Shown here: in pieces, positions 47,443 through 60,408 of the stretch
How the letters are laid out: each line of letters begins with the position of its first letter
How positions within the stretch are numbered: the first letter of the stretch is position 1
Notes under the pieces: generated by a model
The model's input: the letters and a program-made list of their open reading frames with translations, nothing else
Database searches by the model: none
Told to the model about the DNA's origin: nothing
Program-made: the position numbers and the translations under genes
NCBI GenBank assembly: GCA_021029095.1
Contig: JAJOHG010000088.1
Span: 47,637-111,636, forward strand
Reading direction: 5' to 3'
Length of the DNA stretch: 64,000 bases
DNA from: Phellopilus nigrolimitatus
Lineage: Eukaryota > Basidiomycota > Agaricomycetes > Hymenochaetales > Hymenochaetaceae

Positions 47443-50188
47443 CTGGCAAATACTACCGCTCTGCAGCTTTTCTGTAAAATGGACGAGCATTGTTTAGGAT
47501 CTCAGCGACTTACCGAATCGCAAGTTTTCTTTGTCAGTTGTACATTGGCTCTATATCCTTGTTTTTCTTGATGATTCACAATCATAGTTGCACGACGTTG
47601 ATAAAGACAACACATCTCGCAGAGTATGCTTCGAGGTCCAGGTTGGAATCGAGTGACATCGAGACCTGAGACTCATATGTCGAAGGCATCATTGATTCTA
47701 CAGAATCCAGTTGTGTCAATTCAAGGTCAGATTTCGAAACTAGAAAGTAAGCACAACCGAGTTCGACGACAGACTAACGAGTGGATTACTTACTGCTTGT
47801 AACAGTGGAGTCTAGTGCACAGTAGAATCCGAGAAATCTCTCCAGGCTCCCTTTACATCTTCCTTTGAAACCCAGAAGCAGACCTCATGCCGTTCTTGTG
47901 TGGGCGATCGGCCTTAAGTGGTAGAGGAGGTGTCAAGCACGCTGGTATTTAGCGCCGAGTATAATATGCGCCGACGCGAACCTAGCTCCAGAATTACGCA
48001 CACACCATCATAAGAGTCCACTGATTGTATTGCTTGGCTTATGATACGTTCCTCGAATACGCAGTGAGACGCAGAAGGACTTCACTGCGTATTCAATATT
48101 CAAGGCCCATATGCTGTCTTCGAGGAGCATACTTCCCGCTGCGCCGCCACTGGTCTGAGGATTGGTCGCAATAAAGGAAGGGTCGGCACGCGAAAAGGAG
48201 GCTCACGATGAGCCGACAGCAGAGGACGAAGTTTGTCTGCGTGCTAGACAGCGTCGTCATCGACTTCAGATGAAAGAATGCGTTATATCGGAGGGATTAT
48301 TGACAGCAAGTAGAGATATAAAGCTAAATAGACTGTATACACCTTCGTTCAGATGTCATAGCTAAGGAAGACAGTTAAAAGACCCACGAAGTATAATGCC
48401 AGTAGACCCATCTTCCCCTTTCGTAGCTCCGTCATGCCCAAGTCTCCTCCTGGTACGTTTTGGCGTTTGCAAATCGAGACTTTCGTAAATCTTCATCTGG
48501 TTGTTGAATTTGAAGCAGCTTCAGGATAGAACGCACAGGTTCAATCGGCTTGTCGCTGCCGCCGTTGAGTTCGATCCAAAAGACGAGTTCATTACGTTGA
48601 GCCGACGACAGGACGCTGAAGATGACGCATCGACGGCGCACACGACGAGCTCATGTTCTGCCTTGTCTTTATTGTGGGATAGAAAAAGAAAAGGCCGAGC
48701 GAGAATTCGTGGTCGCTGTGAAGGTGATCATCGGCGTCGCCGCGGGTTTCGGCGCCATGCTTACATCATCTTCAACATGTGGCATCCTTGAATTTAAACA
48801 CCGTTACGATGGGCGAAGCATACTTCTTTACTTTTTTTTTGTCTGTCAACGCTCTTATTGCTATCTGTGTACTATTTATTATTTGCCTAGCTTCCCAACT
48901 GCGAGCTTTCCGCCCGCGCTCACGACATATTGGCCTATCCACGCGTGCAGAAGGGCGACATTTCTGATTGTCAAACGCGTCATTCCTGGTTTGGCTCTGC
49001 GTGCGGGAGCCGACGGCGCGTTGGCTCACGGCATTCCCCGCCAATGGCAGTGGCATTGGCAGTGGCACCGGCGCAGGCATCGCCGCGCGCCTCTTCGCTT
49101 TCGCACAAACTTGGCATCTTGCCAGCGGATATCGCAAAGCGGGACGGGAGATGGCCGCAGTGCACGGGCGCGTCGTTGGTCCAAATACTCCCGCTTGGGG
49201 CCCAGATTGGCCATCTGTCCTATTATTATTAAAGAGCGCCCGCCCGAAGCCCGCGCGTAGCGCTATAAAAAGACCCGCGAAAAAAAAAAAAAAAAAAAAA
49301 AAAAAAGCGTATCCGAACTATCCGCCCACGGCCACGTCGCTGCTTCTTCGCGGAGTGTTCTTGCGATCTCGAGCAGACTATATGAATTGGCTGTCCATGT
49401 CGAGGATCGGCGACCCGCGTCTCCTATGCTGCGTCATTTTTCTTTTCGAGACGTATTCACGCTTGTGTTGGACGGACCTACATACAGGAGCAGAGATGCG
49501 TCTGCGGACAAGGCTAACGCGCTCTACTTTCCACGATCAGCGTCTTTGCGGCTCCGCATTCTCGACTGATTGTTTCGGGCGGCTGAAACACGCGCGCGCG
49601 CTCTGCAGCCGCATGGTGCCATCATGCCCGGCGGGCGCGATATTGGAAACCAAGAGGCTCCGTAAGTGTCGATATAACGAAAGCCAACCTGGCACCTGTA
49701 CCAACGCCCCCTTTCTCTCTTCCCATCATAACTGAGAGTTTGATCAAATGCACAAAGCGGCGGCAGATATAAGACTCGGACGGACGCGAAAGAGCGTAGG
49801 TCGTAGCTGAAAATGCGGTGGAGCAGACATCGACGCGAATGCCGTCGTTCTCGCGTGCAAAGGCCAGCAATGTAGTCTCGTGACTCCCTCGTCCTATTCT
49901 TCGATTCAAAAGCTCCCGCAATGCCTGGACGTTCAAATTTGATTATTGATCAAACGTCAAACCGTGCTTGTTGCCACGAAAACTCGGAGTCTTGAAGTCG
50001 TTAGGGCAAGCAGAGAAGGTCAGATATCCCCTTCCTTTCCTGCACGTACATCAGAGTTGTGCCGTCGAGCCTCGAGCACAATGATAAGCTAAGAAAGAGT
50101 TGTTTTGGCCAAGTTCCGGCAATCTGGATCAGCAGAGCAGCCGGACATAGCCGGTCCTTCGCGATCGCTTTCTGCAGGTTAACTGTAA
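47443..50188. other. Gene-poor stretch
   Basis: Overlapping open frames at 48.5-49.7 kb include a hydrophobic segment VVAVKVIIGVAAGFGAMLTS at ~48,710 that may be a membrane-helix remnant, but no gene model holds together. A 27-base A-run lies at 49,280-49,306. No RNA gene is seen. Confidence 0.35.
49280..49306 (+). repeat. Poly(A) run, 27 bases
   Basis: An uninterrupted A-run follows a GC-rich stretch. It could be the tail of a retroposed sequence or simple slippage. No target duplication was recognised. Confidence 0.7.
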
Positions 50189-50719
50189 TAGCCCCCTACA
50201 GTTCGAACCCGCATGTTGCCCGTCTCCAGCGGCTTATGCTTTTCAGGGTCTTCCGGCCCTTTCCGTTCCCACAGTTGCTGGAATTCTAAAGGTTTCTGGC
50301 GACGGCACCGTTCGGCAAATATACAACATGTGATTATCTGCTAGTCCTTTCCAGATTTATTTTTCATCCGTTTTGCAATTTTTGCATGTACATGTAGGGT
50401 CAGAAATAACACAATCTCAAATAGAATGCAATCTTTCACTGCCAGCTACATTCAAGTATGGTACAATGAGCAATCGGGGCACAATAACTTGCTATTGCGA
50501 GATACACTTTTTTGGGGGGGAGGATTCGGAGGTTCGGGGACATGTCACAGATGTTCCTTTCAGTTCAAATCGAGCAGGTGTTACAGTAACTGCCGAAAGG
50601 TGCCGCCGCCAGAAGCTTTTAGAATTCCAGCAACTGTGGGAACGGAAAGGGCCGGAAGACCCTGAAAAGCATAAGCCGCTGGAGACGGGCAACATGCGGG
50701 TTCGAACTGTAGGGGGCTA
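50189..50719. mobile_element. Foldback element with 129-bp near-perfect inverted arms
   Basis: The arm at 50189-50317 starts TAGCCCCCTACAGTTCGAAC. The arm at 50591-50719 is its reverse complement; the outer ~105 bases match without a difference that I can find, and the inner ~25 bases carry a few mismatches. The spacer is 273 bp. Each arm carries GGTTCGAAC, the core of a polymerase III B-box, but no complete tRNA can be folded. It may be two inverted SINE-like copies or a foldback transposon. Confidence 0.8.
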
Positions 50720-51273
50720 ATCTCCTAGACAATTACTGAACTTTGCAAAGTCGAGCGCTTTGTTTTAGCATTAGTCTCGCGGGCACAAAGTTGTTTAGCA
50801 TGCACGAATAGTTTGTATTGCTTAGGCATTTTGCTGATTTTTAGCCTTCTCGCTTGAGAATTTAGCTTTGCGTATGCATACTGCAGAGCCATGCTCGTCA
50901 CAGCCTCTGCGTTAACTACTCCGATTGTCGCCAAAGTACGGAGAATATGTTTCGTAAATCGTGCGCCGATTAGCAGCTGACCTCATACTGTCTACGCAGA
51001 TGCTAGGAGCGGAGTGCATATTCCCAACTTGCGGGCGCACCTTTTCTCAGTGTTACTCTGCGTTTTCATAGTGGTCAGCGGGACGATATACAGGATATTG
51101 CATACGCAGAATGGCCGACTTCCAGTAATGGGTGCTACGCGCAGAGGCGGCTCTTGCACGATTGCAACTTTGCAACTGTGCAATGTACCTACACTCGTAC
51201 ATGCTCTTTGGACGTCAGCACAACCTCTCATATTTCTTCTATAGACGCCTACGTGCTTACAACCTCAGCAGCA
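50720..51273. other. Intergenic
   Basis: No gene recognised. Upstream flank of the following unidentified gene. Confidence 0.4.
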
Positions 51274-51859
51274 ATGCCAAAACTACCGTTCCAGGGCTTT
51301 GAACCCATGTCCGTCTACGTCACCTTCTCTGACTACAAGTCGCGGGGACGCAGGAATCTCGGGATCCTGCTCACGCGCGACGAGCGTTCTGACCCGCCAG
51401 CGGAGCACTTCCGGTGCCAAATCGAGACCGACTCTCACGGCGAGGTGGGCTATCATATCTCGCAAGTGCCCGAGAGCATCAAAAAAAGTGGATGTCCACG
51501 ATGTCTGTGCAAGATCCGACCTCCAACTCCGCACCGCCGTCAAGCTGAACAAGGATCCGCTGAGTAAGGACAAGTTTAATCGCATTCGTGGTGTGCTGGT
51601 GCCGTCGCACTATGGGCCGATAACCCAGCCGAAGTTGACGACGCATGAAAAATGGCTCAATAATTTCTTCAACACTATCTGGTTCGACAGCGTGGAGAGG
51701 TTAGACTTCATGGAATACGACATCGTACAGAAGGTGACCGAGCTCGGGAATTGCGACGTGTATTCGAAGTGTAGCGTGTTTGATATCCATCAGGAGCTGT
51801 CAAAGGAGCCGCCGAAGCCGCCGAAGCCATCCGTGTGGACCGAGTATTGGGGAAGATGA
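51274..51859 (+). CDS. Unidentified protein, ~194 residues, one frameshift
   Basis: From the ATG at 51274 the frame reads MPKLPFQGFEPMSVYVTFSD, RNLGILLTRDERSDPPAEHF and EVGYHISQVPESIKK. It then continues in another frame as VDVHDVCARSDLQLRTAVKL, FNRIRGVLVPSHYGPITQPK and LNNFFNTIWFDSVERLDFME, ending KPSVWTEYWGR at 51859. The switch lies in a run of seven A (~51,481-51,487), where six would keep the frame. It is either a sequencing slip or a recent mutation. No signal peptide, helix or known domain is seen. The C-terminus is Pro/Lys rich (EPPKPPKPS). Confidence 0.5.
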
Positions 51860-52411
51860 AGAAGACGGAATTCACGGAAAGGAAAAACGTGACTCCGTAG
51901 GTGCTTACTATGCATTACCGCGACTTTGTGTGCCATTGCTGCGCATGGTATGTTACGGTTCCTTTTCCCCCCTTCTTCTCGTCATTTACTTAAGTATATA
52001 TCAGGTTTCATATTATGGCCAGTGGTAGCAAGTAAAAAGTTCGTAAGTAAAGAAGCGACTTTGTTGTGGTTTCGAGCCCCACTACTGTACCAATTTGTTG
52101 CGATATTCACGCTCTCCTGTGGTTCTTCCTCTGCTCCGCTTGCACATTCCACTAATTGATTAATTATTTCGTGATAAAGGCAGGGTTCAAACCCAAAACC
52201 CATACATTCAAGACTGAATTTCAAGTGTTCGCTCTATGTAGCTTGCATGTGCTGACTGTAACGAATAACTGGTATAAATACATTGCAATATTGAGAAATT
52301 ACTAATGAATCATGATCATGAATTAGAAAAAACGATGCCACGGCAGAACAGAAGTCCAAGCATAAAGTAATAAAACATGTTGATTCACGCATCTCTCCTT
52401 CTGCGCTAGCA
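51860..52411. other. Intergenic between convergent genes
   Basis: AT-rich, with no coding signal. It should hold the 3' ends of both flanking genes. Confidence 0.45.
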
Positions 52412-54280
52412 CTACACCTTCTGCTCGTACCCCTCATCCCGCGCATACTCGTCTTCCTTTTTTCTCATCTCAATATCCTCCCCGTCTCGCCATCCGCACC
52501 CGCGTCTTCCATGCGCTTCTTGCCTGCCTTGTCCGTGCCACGCCTCGGCGCAGGCGCCGACTTGCCAAGCCCGCCGCCGCTCTCCTCGACAGTCACACAC
52601 ACACCCTCACCGTCGCTCTTGTCGTCGATAGTGTACATGACCTCCTCCTTTTCACTGAGGGCCACCTCTGGCGGGTTGGCGTTCGTGCCCACCGCCCGCG
52701 GAGTCGCCGTCGAAGAGGCTCTTGAGTGCGTCGTAGTTGATCCGCCGGTTGTACTTTGTTCTCTTCTTGATGAGGTTACGCACCGCACCTGCGGCTATGC
52801 TTTCGCTCGGCGTCGACGCGCCATGCAGCTTCGCGTTTGTCTTGTGGAGCTGCGTGAAAATGAGTGAATAATTAAGTAAATTCAGGTTTTGATTTTCAAG
52901 AATAAACAAATAAACAGTAAATGAGGGGTGGTGCGAACTTTTCGACTCTTGGTCGGGCCTGCGTCATCCTTCAATGCCTCCTTGGCTGGATCAAACCATT
53001 CAGCGACCAAACAAAACTTTGCCAGCGTCAGTTCAGTCCACTCACCAGCCAGAAGTTCCAAAGTAGTCTTTATTAATTTCCACACAGACACGATCTTTCA
53101 TCTTCGCCTCATCTTCCGTGAGGATGAATGTATCGAGCTAGGTCGAGCAATGCGTCGTCCCCCGCGAAGCGCGCGAGCCGCCGCTGCTCCGCAGCGTCGA
53201 GCACCTCGGCGAGCGCGCTCCCCTGGTCGTTCTGCAGGAAGCCGGTCACTTCCTCTGCGAAAGCGGAGTCGAGGGTCGCGTCGAGCGGTGACGGCGACCA
53301 AGAAGGCGCGCGGGTCTCCGCTTGAGGTTCGCTTGTAGGGCGGGGGATGTCTGTGTGTGGCGGTCTGGCACGCAAGGTGGGACTTGGCGGCGCCTGCGTT
53401 GAAAGACCAGCTTGGAGGGAGGGGTCGGGGAAGAAAAGAGGCAAGGTGTCCGACGTGCCTGCGAGGATGCCCTCGTTGAGCAGTAAGCGGGCCGAGAGGT
53501 TGGCGCGCATCCGGGTCATTTGGTAGCTGCTCAGTAAGGGGAGCGGTGTCCGCGTCGTCTGCCTCATCCTCAACGCTCTTCCGCTTCTTCTCCGTTTTAT
53601 TTCTCTTCTTTTTGCTCTTCTTCTTCGCACTCGTAACGCCCTCGATCTCGTCGAGCAATTCGTCATCGCCTTCGTCCTCTTCATCGTCCGCCTCACTTTC
53701 CTTCTCCCTCTCCTTCGCTTCATGCTCCTTACCCTTCGCGAAGGCCGGCGGATCCATCTCATCCTCGAGCCGCACGGTGCAGAAGTCCGCGAGGGTGACC
53801 GCACCGCTCGGGTCTTCTTGAGCTCGTCCAGGGGCTTTTTGAGCGTCGAGTCTTTGATCTTGACGACCTGGAAGATCTCCTGCAGTCAGCTAAGTCGCGA
53901 TCGTTATTATACGTTAGATACCCTTCACGTACGGAAGAGCCACGGTGCGCACCTCACTGAGCTCGGCCTCCTTGCGCACGTGGATACGCTCCTTCAAAGG
54001 GATATTATTCTCGGGGATGCCTGCGACCTTCGGACGGTCTCCGATTTCGACAGTCTCGTCGTTGTCACTTGCGAGTAGGAAGACGCGGATATAGATGCGC
54101 AGGAACGTCGAGAGCCAACCTAGCTGAATGCCGTAGCGTCAGCAATTTGAAAGTAAAGGCCTTTTGCATTTCAGGAAAGAAGAAATCACATACATCGGAT
54201 GATTTCAGCATGAGTGTCTGCGCGTCAAACGTCGATAGCGCGTCCCTCCTCCGAGTCGAGTAGTCCAGTGGTTTCGTCAT
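52412..54280 (-). pseudogene. Unidentified acidic/Lys-rich protein, multiple frameshifts
   Basis: The start is clear: MTKPLDYSTRRRDALSTFDA (ATG at 54278-54280), then after introns LGWLSTFLRIYIRVFLLASD, ENNIPLKERIHVRKEAELSE and EIFQVVKIKDSTLKKPLDEL. A charged region follows (KEREKESEADDEEDEGDDEL; SAKKKSKKKRNKTEKKRK), then LSARLLLNEGILAGTSDTLP, ELTLAKFCLVAEWFDPAKEA, RNLIKKRTKYNRRINYDALK and an acidic tail ending GYEQKV at 52412. Single-base frame breaks occur near 53,820, 53,530, 52,690 and 52,490. The composition suggests a nuclear or nucleolar protein, but I do not recognise the family. Confidence 0.5.
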
Positions 54281-54799
54281 TCATGCTGAGCGCAGTGAGC
54301 ACGCTGATGTGTACGTGAAGGCGGCCGGCGGTTGCGTATGGGGGGCACTATGACAGAGCCGAGGAGGCGGTAGGAAATCTTCTGCAGGATGGCGCGTGTG
54401 GTGAAGGGCGTGAGGAAGTTATAAGCATGTGCATAGCGGTCTGGCGGCGCTGAAGGCCTTAGAGGAGCTGGGCGACCTGCTGGGCCGAGCCGCGCAGCGG
54501 TGCTGAAAGCGAAAGAGCTTGAACTTGGAAAGAGCCTGAAAAAGAAAGTTAGAGGACCCGGTTGCAAGATAGAATAGAATTATGCACTTACCTTGTGCTG
54601 TTTGTGTGTTGCTACTGCTTGTGATGGGCGAAGTCGAATTGATCGCTGGCCGGCACAGTCCGAGGACAGCGAAGCCCAAGTGGACGCGCCCTCGCGTCTG
54701 CCACGCCCTCCGCTCGACTGCGACCGCGACGACGTTCTACTCGGACGAGGGAATGCGAACACAAGCCTCTAGATGCAGACAACAGACGACGCTCTCGCC

Positions 54800-57700
54800 G
54801 CAATCAGACTGCGAATTTGGCGATCGGCCCGCCCATTGCCCACGACACCAACAGCAACAACGTCGACTACATCGTGCAGTAGTGCTTCAACAACTACGAG
54901 CACAACCCGAATACTTCTGAAGCCGCTATGCGCGAGTCGAACTTTGCGTTTCCCGCGCTGACCGGAGCCTGCGTGTGGAATAGGAGAGGTGAGTCTTAAG
55001 TCGTGTGCCCATCGCCGCCGCCATGCTCGACACTGACCGAGAAACTCGATTACAGCGCTTGACACCACGTCTCCGCTCCCGTTGCTCAATTCGCTTACCC
55101 ACCTCACGTACTTCACTTCGAGCTTGCCGCGCATCCGGGAGATCCTTACCTGCGACGGCGGCCTGGAGCGCCTTGTCCGGCTCCTGCGCAATTTTTGTCT
55201 CTCCTCATCCCCGTCGCCAGAGTACCCCTCCGCCCCATCTATGGCCTCTCAACTCCTGGATCTCCCCGCCCACCGCCTACTCCAAATCTCAATCCCAAGT
55301 TCTTTGAGTGGCACGCCGCACCGTTATTTCGCTCGCATTTCAGAGCGTCCCTAATGTCCGCGTACGGGAATTGGAGCCTGTTCGGAGTCGTGTCGTGCAG
55401 GCGGGCACGCTAGAGGTCGTCGCTTGCGTTCTCGAGGCCTGGCTCGCGTTGTCGGGCTTTGATGTTGGTCCGAGTGTGAGCGCGAGCGGCATCCCGCGCG
55501 AGACCCGCGAACAAAGAAAGCGCAGGCGGCAGCAACTCGAGAGCGCCAGCGAGAGAAGGCACATGAGCTCGTCCGTCTTCTTGCGCGAGAACGGTCTTTC
55601 GTGATTTTCGAGGTGAGCTCGATTTCTTGACTTTTCTTCGCACTTACTCATCTGACGCCGCCCTAAGGACGAACATCGGAGACGGCAGTGTCAATGGGTA
55701 CTTTCGAAAACGCTACGCTACTGGCTCTAGGACGCCGACGCCGTCTGCGTCGACATCGCGACCGAACTCGGAGACTGAGGATGATGCGGATGTTGAGATG
55801 GACGTCGATGACGCAGGATCAGGACGCGGACGAGAGCATGCCGGCCCCACCATCCCTTTCACATCCACGACGGACTCGTCTCCGACTCGCCATCCCCAAC
55901 AGGAGCAGGGTGCGGCCGGTGTAGTCGTGGCCGGAGCCTCCGATACTGTCGACGTCGACGTCGATACGCACATGATCATCAACACGCACGCGGCGGACAA
56001 CGGTGTGTGATGGGATCGTGGTGCTCGACCAAAACGTCAACGACGACTTGGCAATGTCGCCCCGCCTGGCGCGTCCGGCGCGATCGATGCCACGCCGCGC
56101 ACACGCGCGAATACCCTAACCCTCAATAGGCGCAACATGATGCGCGAGCACCATCATCACCACGGCCACGCGCACGGGCGAGAAGAGGTCAAGCCGCGTG
56201 CTGTCCTGGCGAGTTTACCCATGCACGCGCATGCGCACTCCCTGATACTTGTCGCGATGCGTGTCGGTGTGGACGGCGCGAATGCGGGTCCAGCGCGGAG
56301 CTCGCCGGCTCGCGGCGCCGCAAGCGGGTCGAATCTGGAGTCTTTCATTCAAGCGACGCGCGGTGCCCTAGCATCACCCGCTACTTATGCTGCCCCGCCT
56401 TCACCGGTAGCGGCGGGCCTCACCCCGCGTGCGACACCCCGACACCATCATCATCGCCACCGCCATCATCACAGTGTGGAGGAGATGGGTCCGTTCCGCG
56501 AAGAGGATGTACTACTTTCACTGCAGCTCCTCGCTTATCCCAGCAAATACCCGCACGCACGCCAGGCATTTTACAAGCCGCGCCTGAGCTACCATCCGGC
56601 GTCGCCGCGGATGATCAATGTGTTCTCGCTCGTCCAGCGCTTCACGTTTGGTCCAAGCCCGACGGAGAGTAGTTTGTCGACCCCGCCGCCTTTCTTACCA
56701 CCAGAAACTCAGTATTGTTCGGGCGTCATCATGCGCAATGCGTGCCGAAGGGCGAGAGCCGCGGCGGGATAAAACAGTGTGTTAATAGTATGTATTTCTT
56801 TATATCATCTATTCACAAAGACCCCAACCACTTCTAGTGCTTTGTGGTAAATAGGAGTTGTTCCCGCGAGAGTTCGCCAAGTGCCGACGGTGCAGGAAGG
56901 CGAAGTATTGCGAGGAGGAATGTCAGTCGCGTGCATGGAGCGAAGATCATAGGTTCTGGTGCAGTGCGCGCGGGGGCGACGACATAACCGAGGGCGGGTC
57001 GGGTGTCGGACAGGGTCAGGCTACTGAAGGCGACGACGACAACGCGGAAGGCCAGTGTCGGTGATGGAAGTGGAAGCGGGTCGGGAGGGCGCACAGTGTC
57101 GACAATTGCGCATGACAGGGCGGAGCGCCGGCTGGCGCGGGATAGAGAGCGCCAGCGACTTGCATATGCAGCCGCTGCCGCTCGTGCGGACATGCAACCT
57201 GTTGCGCACTTCTAAGTTGCTTGGAACAATGGTACAACGGTGAGTTAGCATTCAGTTAGTTTTCCATTGAAACTTCAGTGACTCATCTTGCTTTCGAACA
57301 GACTGTTTCGGAGTTTGCGAGGCATCGAGGAGCAAGCGAACATGGTCATGCTCGCGTTGCGGGTTTACCCAGCACCAACTCAAATACGATAGCGCTGGCA
57401 AACCCTGTAACCTCGTTCTTTGGCCCGGGCAACACTCTCGGCGGTCCGCCAGCGACGAGCATGTCGATTCCTATCAACATGCGGCGGCGCGCAGCAGCAG
57501 CAGCGGTTGCAGGACCGTCTTCGATAACGACAACACACCGTTCCCAGTGAATCATGCGTTCCGCGCCCAATGGCGCCTGCACCAGAGAGTGCTTCCTCTC
57601 TCGCCAACCCGGGCCTGAATGTGTTCTCGGCGGAGGATCTGGTAACCATCCGCAGCTTCCTGTCGGCGGTCGGGATGCCTGAGGTGGAAGTGCTGGCGGA

Positions 57701-57945
57701 CGACGGAGCAGCGTACGCCGCGTTCGATGCGGGCAGCGAGGCACATCGCGACGCTTGAGCGTGGGCGGGCGGTAGAGCGGTGTGTGCGGGAGAGAAGGCT
57801 CTGCCGGACCGAATCCAGGTGCTGGAGGTGCGCGATCGTCGAGAGCGTGCGCGCACATCGCCGTCGCGTGCGACGCGAGATGCTTCGGCTGTGGGTTGGA
57901 GCGCGGGTGCAGATGGGAGTGAAGACGACATGGTACCGGGGTGAT
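54800..57945 (+). pseudogene. MUB1: samB/MUB1-like MYND zinc finger protein, disrupted
   Basis: MUB1/samB has an armadillo-like body and a C-terminal MYND finger and acts with the Ubr2 ubiquitin ligase in yeast. Here the body begins with MRESNFAFPALTGACVWNRR (54928), continues LPLLNSLTHLTYFTSSLPRI, REILTCDGGLERLVRLLRNF and VRSRVVQAGTLEVVACVLEA, then EEDVLLSLQLLAYPSKYPHA and TQYCSGVIMRNACRR. The MYND finger is FAKCRRCRKAKYCEEECQ with DHRFWC (~56,875-56,960). Lesions are an in-frame TAG at 54880-54882 (VQ-stop-CFNNYEH), a TAG at 56852-56854 where the family has Trp before ELFPREF, and single-base frame changes near 55,200, 55,320 and 56,015. His-rich and Asp-rich simple tracts are prominent. 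Confidence 0.8.
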
Positions 57946-58470
57946 AGATGCAACGGCGGATGCCGCGAATGTCTTATCTACTTGCCTCTTTCTCCACGAC
58001 CATCGTTATGTTTTGGTCGACCATACTCTACGCTACTTTCTCTTCTATCCTCCCCGTTCTTGTTCGTCTCTCCACACCTCACATTTCTGTCGTCCATACC
58101 ATCACTGTGTTTGCACCCTTTAGATCTCCGCTAGTTTCTTCCTGATGATTTCTAGCACGCATCTGTACACGCTACAGCATAGTTTTCACGTCTACATATA
58201 CAACATTCTAACATCATTTTCATATTTACGTGGGAAAGCAGAAGTTGCGAGTGCTTCCGAGAGCACTCCGTCATAGTTTCACATAGGACGGCCGCTGCAG
58301 ACGTTCGACAACGCGCGTGTCGATCACTTTGGCCCCAAGCTTTGACTTCGTCTTCATCGGATCACTCGACTTCTCGACTTCGCCTCGTGTGTCGCTGTCT
58401 AATAGTAAGTCATTCCTTTTTCTTCATGTCTTTAGTCTACTTATCTGTAAACCATCTGTCTAGTGTGAGG
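57946..58470. other. Intergenic after the samB-like pseudogene
   Basis: T/C-rich sequence typical of a 3' flank and the next promoter. No gene recognised. Confidence 0.4.
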
Positions 58471-58473
58471 GTC

Positions 58474-60408
58474 ATGCAGCAACCGCAGCCGCAACAACAG
58501 CAGCAACATCAGCAACTTGACTCCTTCGCGTTGGTCGATCAAGTCCGTCTTGCGTTGGCGAGCCCACATATTCTGAAGAGTTGGAGAGGATGAACTAAGT
58601 AAAACAAGGCCCTATGTACGTAGTGAAATCATCTGAACGCGAGCGCGATGCTAACGACTGCTTCAGCGCCTCAAGCCGCCGAAACGACGGCAGCTCGAGT
58701 ACGGCCTGCAGCAGCAACAGCAACAACACCAACCGCCGCCGCCGCCGCCCACGCGCGCTCCATCGCCCAGTCGACCGGCGCAGCACTGCACGCTCCGCTC
58801 GCTCTCCACCACGCGCCTGGTGTCGACTACTACCCATGCACCGCGCTTCAGGGCCCCAACATCCCGCGAGCCCACCGCCCATCGCGCTCTCGGGCAAACG
58901 GCGCGGGTATTCCTGGTGCCAGGCGGCGGAGCGTGAGCGGGAGCTCCGCCGGGCGCTCGTGGAGTATCGACGAGATGCTCCGTGAGACGGCGACGGACCG
59001 CGAAGGAGACGATGGCGGTTAGTCTTCTTTTATTTTCTTTGCAATTTGTGGGAGAAAACAAATACTGACGCAATTTACTTCTCGCAGCCCGCCTTTCACC
59101 TAACCTCGGCGCAAGTCCACTCCGTGAGCCGCCAATGGTCCGCCAATACCAGACAACCATATTCGCGCCGGTGCCGCAAGAAGATGAAGCGCGTCGAGCG
59201 CCGCGGTACAATGGACTCCGTGAGCGCAAGCCAGCAGGCGCAGATGATCGCGCGCCGCTCATCGCACCCCGCGCTCGTGCATTCCCAATCCCAGTACGCA
59301 CTCGCGCACTCTGCGGGGAAAAGCGAGCATGTGTCTGTCGGCCGCGCACGTGCGACGACGTGCCAGGACACGCTGTTGGTTGACCACCGTACCGCGCGCT
59401 CACACACGCCGTCGCAGAAGCTGAGCTCGAGGCCGGTGAGCCATTATAGGGAGCACGATCGTGACCAGGAAAGTCGAGCGGGCTCGAGCAGTTCGCACTC
59501 AGGTTCCCCAGTGTCCGCGTACACCTCTGTAACGGCGAGCGTGAGGCCGCATCCTACGGAATCCTCGCATCTCAGTCTGGGCCAGGCGTATCCCTCGGCA
59601 GCCACAAACATGAATGCGAGCGGACTAGCAGGCCAGAATGCGCGCACAAGCGCCCACCGACGCCGCCTTATATCAATTCGATCTCCACGCGCGTGCAGTA
59701 CGCAAATAATTCTTCCTTGCGCGCGCTTATCCTCACCAGCATAGCCATTCTCACACGCGGACCGCTGCAGCGGCTACCGGAGGAGGCACAGAGTGCCGTA
59801 GCCCGAGCGTAAATGAGGAGGGCCGGCTCGACGGCAATGGGGACGGAGACGTTGAGGAGGAGGACGCGCTCCTGGACGGCGAGGGCGAAGGAGAGGGCGA
59901 AGGCGATATGGACATCGACGCGGAGATCGTCCGCGCCGCAAACGGGTCCTCGTCTTCGCTCTCTTCGTTCACGAAGTCGCAGAACCAGAGTCCGCTCAAG
60001 ACCATGCCGCTGAGCTACCCGGCCCTGAGCGCGCAGCAATACCACGACGTGCACGCCCCCAGCATCAATTCTCTGGCCAACGTGGCCGTATCCGCGAGGG
60101 GCGATTCGGGGAAGCGCATGCCGATGCCGCTGCCCTCGGTTGCTACTATGGACGAAGCGCACGCAGTCTCTCGCGAGTATCACACGTCGCGCGGGCGCGT
60201 GCGTGCCTCGCAGATGGACGAGCTCGAGGACGGGTTTGACGGCGATGCGGACGGCGACCTCCATGAGCGCGGGTCGGGCGGTGGCGGGGACGTCGATGCC
60301 GATAGCGAGGGCGATGAGAACGGCACAGAGGGCTCTGGGGAGGGCGGCGCCGACGCGGACGCGGAGATTATGGACGCGGTGAACGCGGCGATGAAGGTGG
60401 AGGACTGA
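58474..60408 (+). pseudogene. Low-complexity protein gene (Gln/Pro/Asp-Gly rich), frame-disrupted
   Basis: The ATG at 58474 opens MQQPQPQQQQQHQQLDSFAL and VDQVRLALASPHILKSW. A probable intron ends at ~58,665, after which RLKPPKRRQLEYGLQQQQQQ and a poly-Pro tract follow. Later frames give Ser-rich segments (ASQQAQMIARRSSHPALVHS, ~59.23 kb). The last exon-like frame has GSSSSLSSFTKSQNQSPLKT and an acidic Gly/Asp tail ending IMDAVNAAMKVED at 60408. The pieces change frame several times without clear introns. The composition resembles a transcriptional regulator, but no domain is seen. Confidence 0.35.

Noticed and set aside
49280..49306. Retrotransposon 3' end marked by poly(A)
   Set aside because: No reverse transcriptase, integrase or target duplication could be recognised around it.
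50591..50719. tRNA gene suggested by GGTTCGAAC
   Set aside because: No cloverleaf with a matching acceptor stem or properly spaced A-box can be formed.
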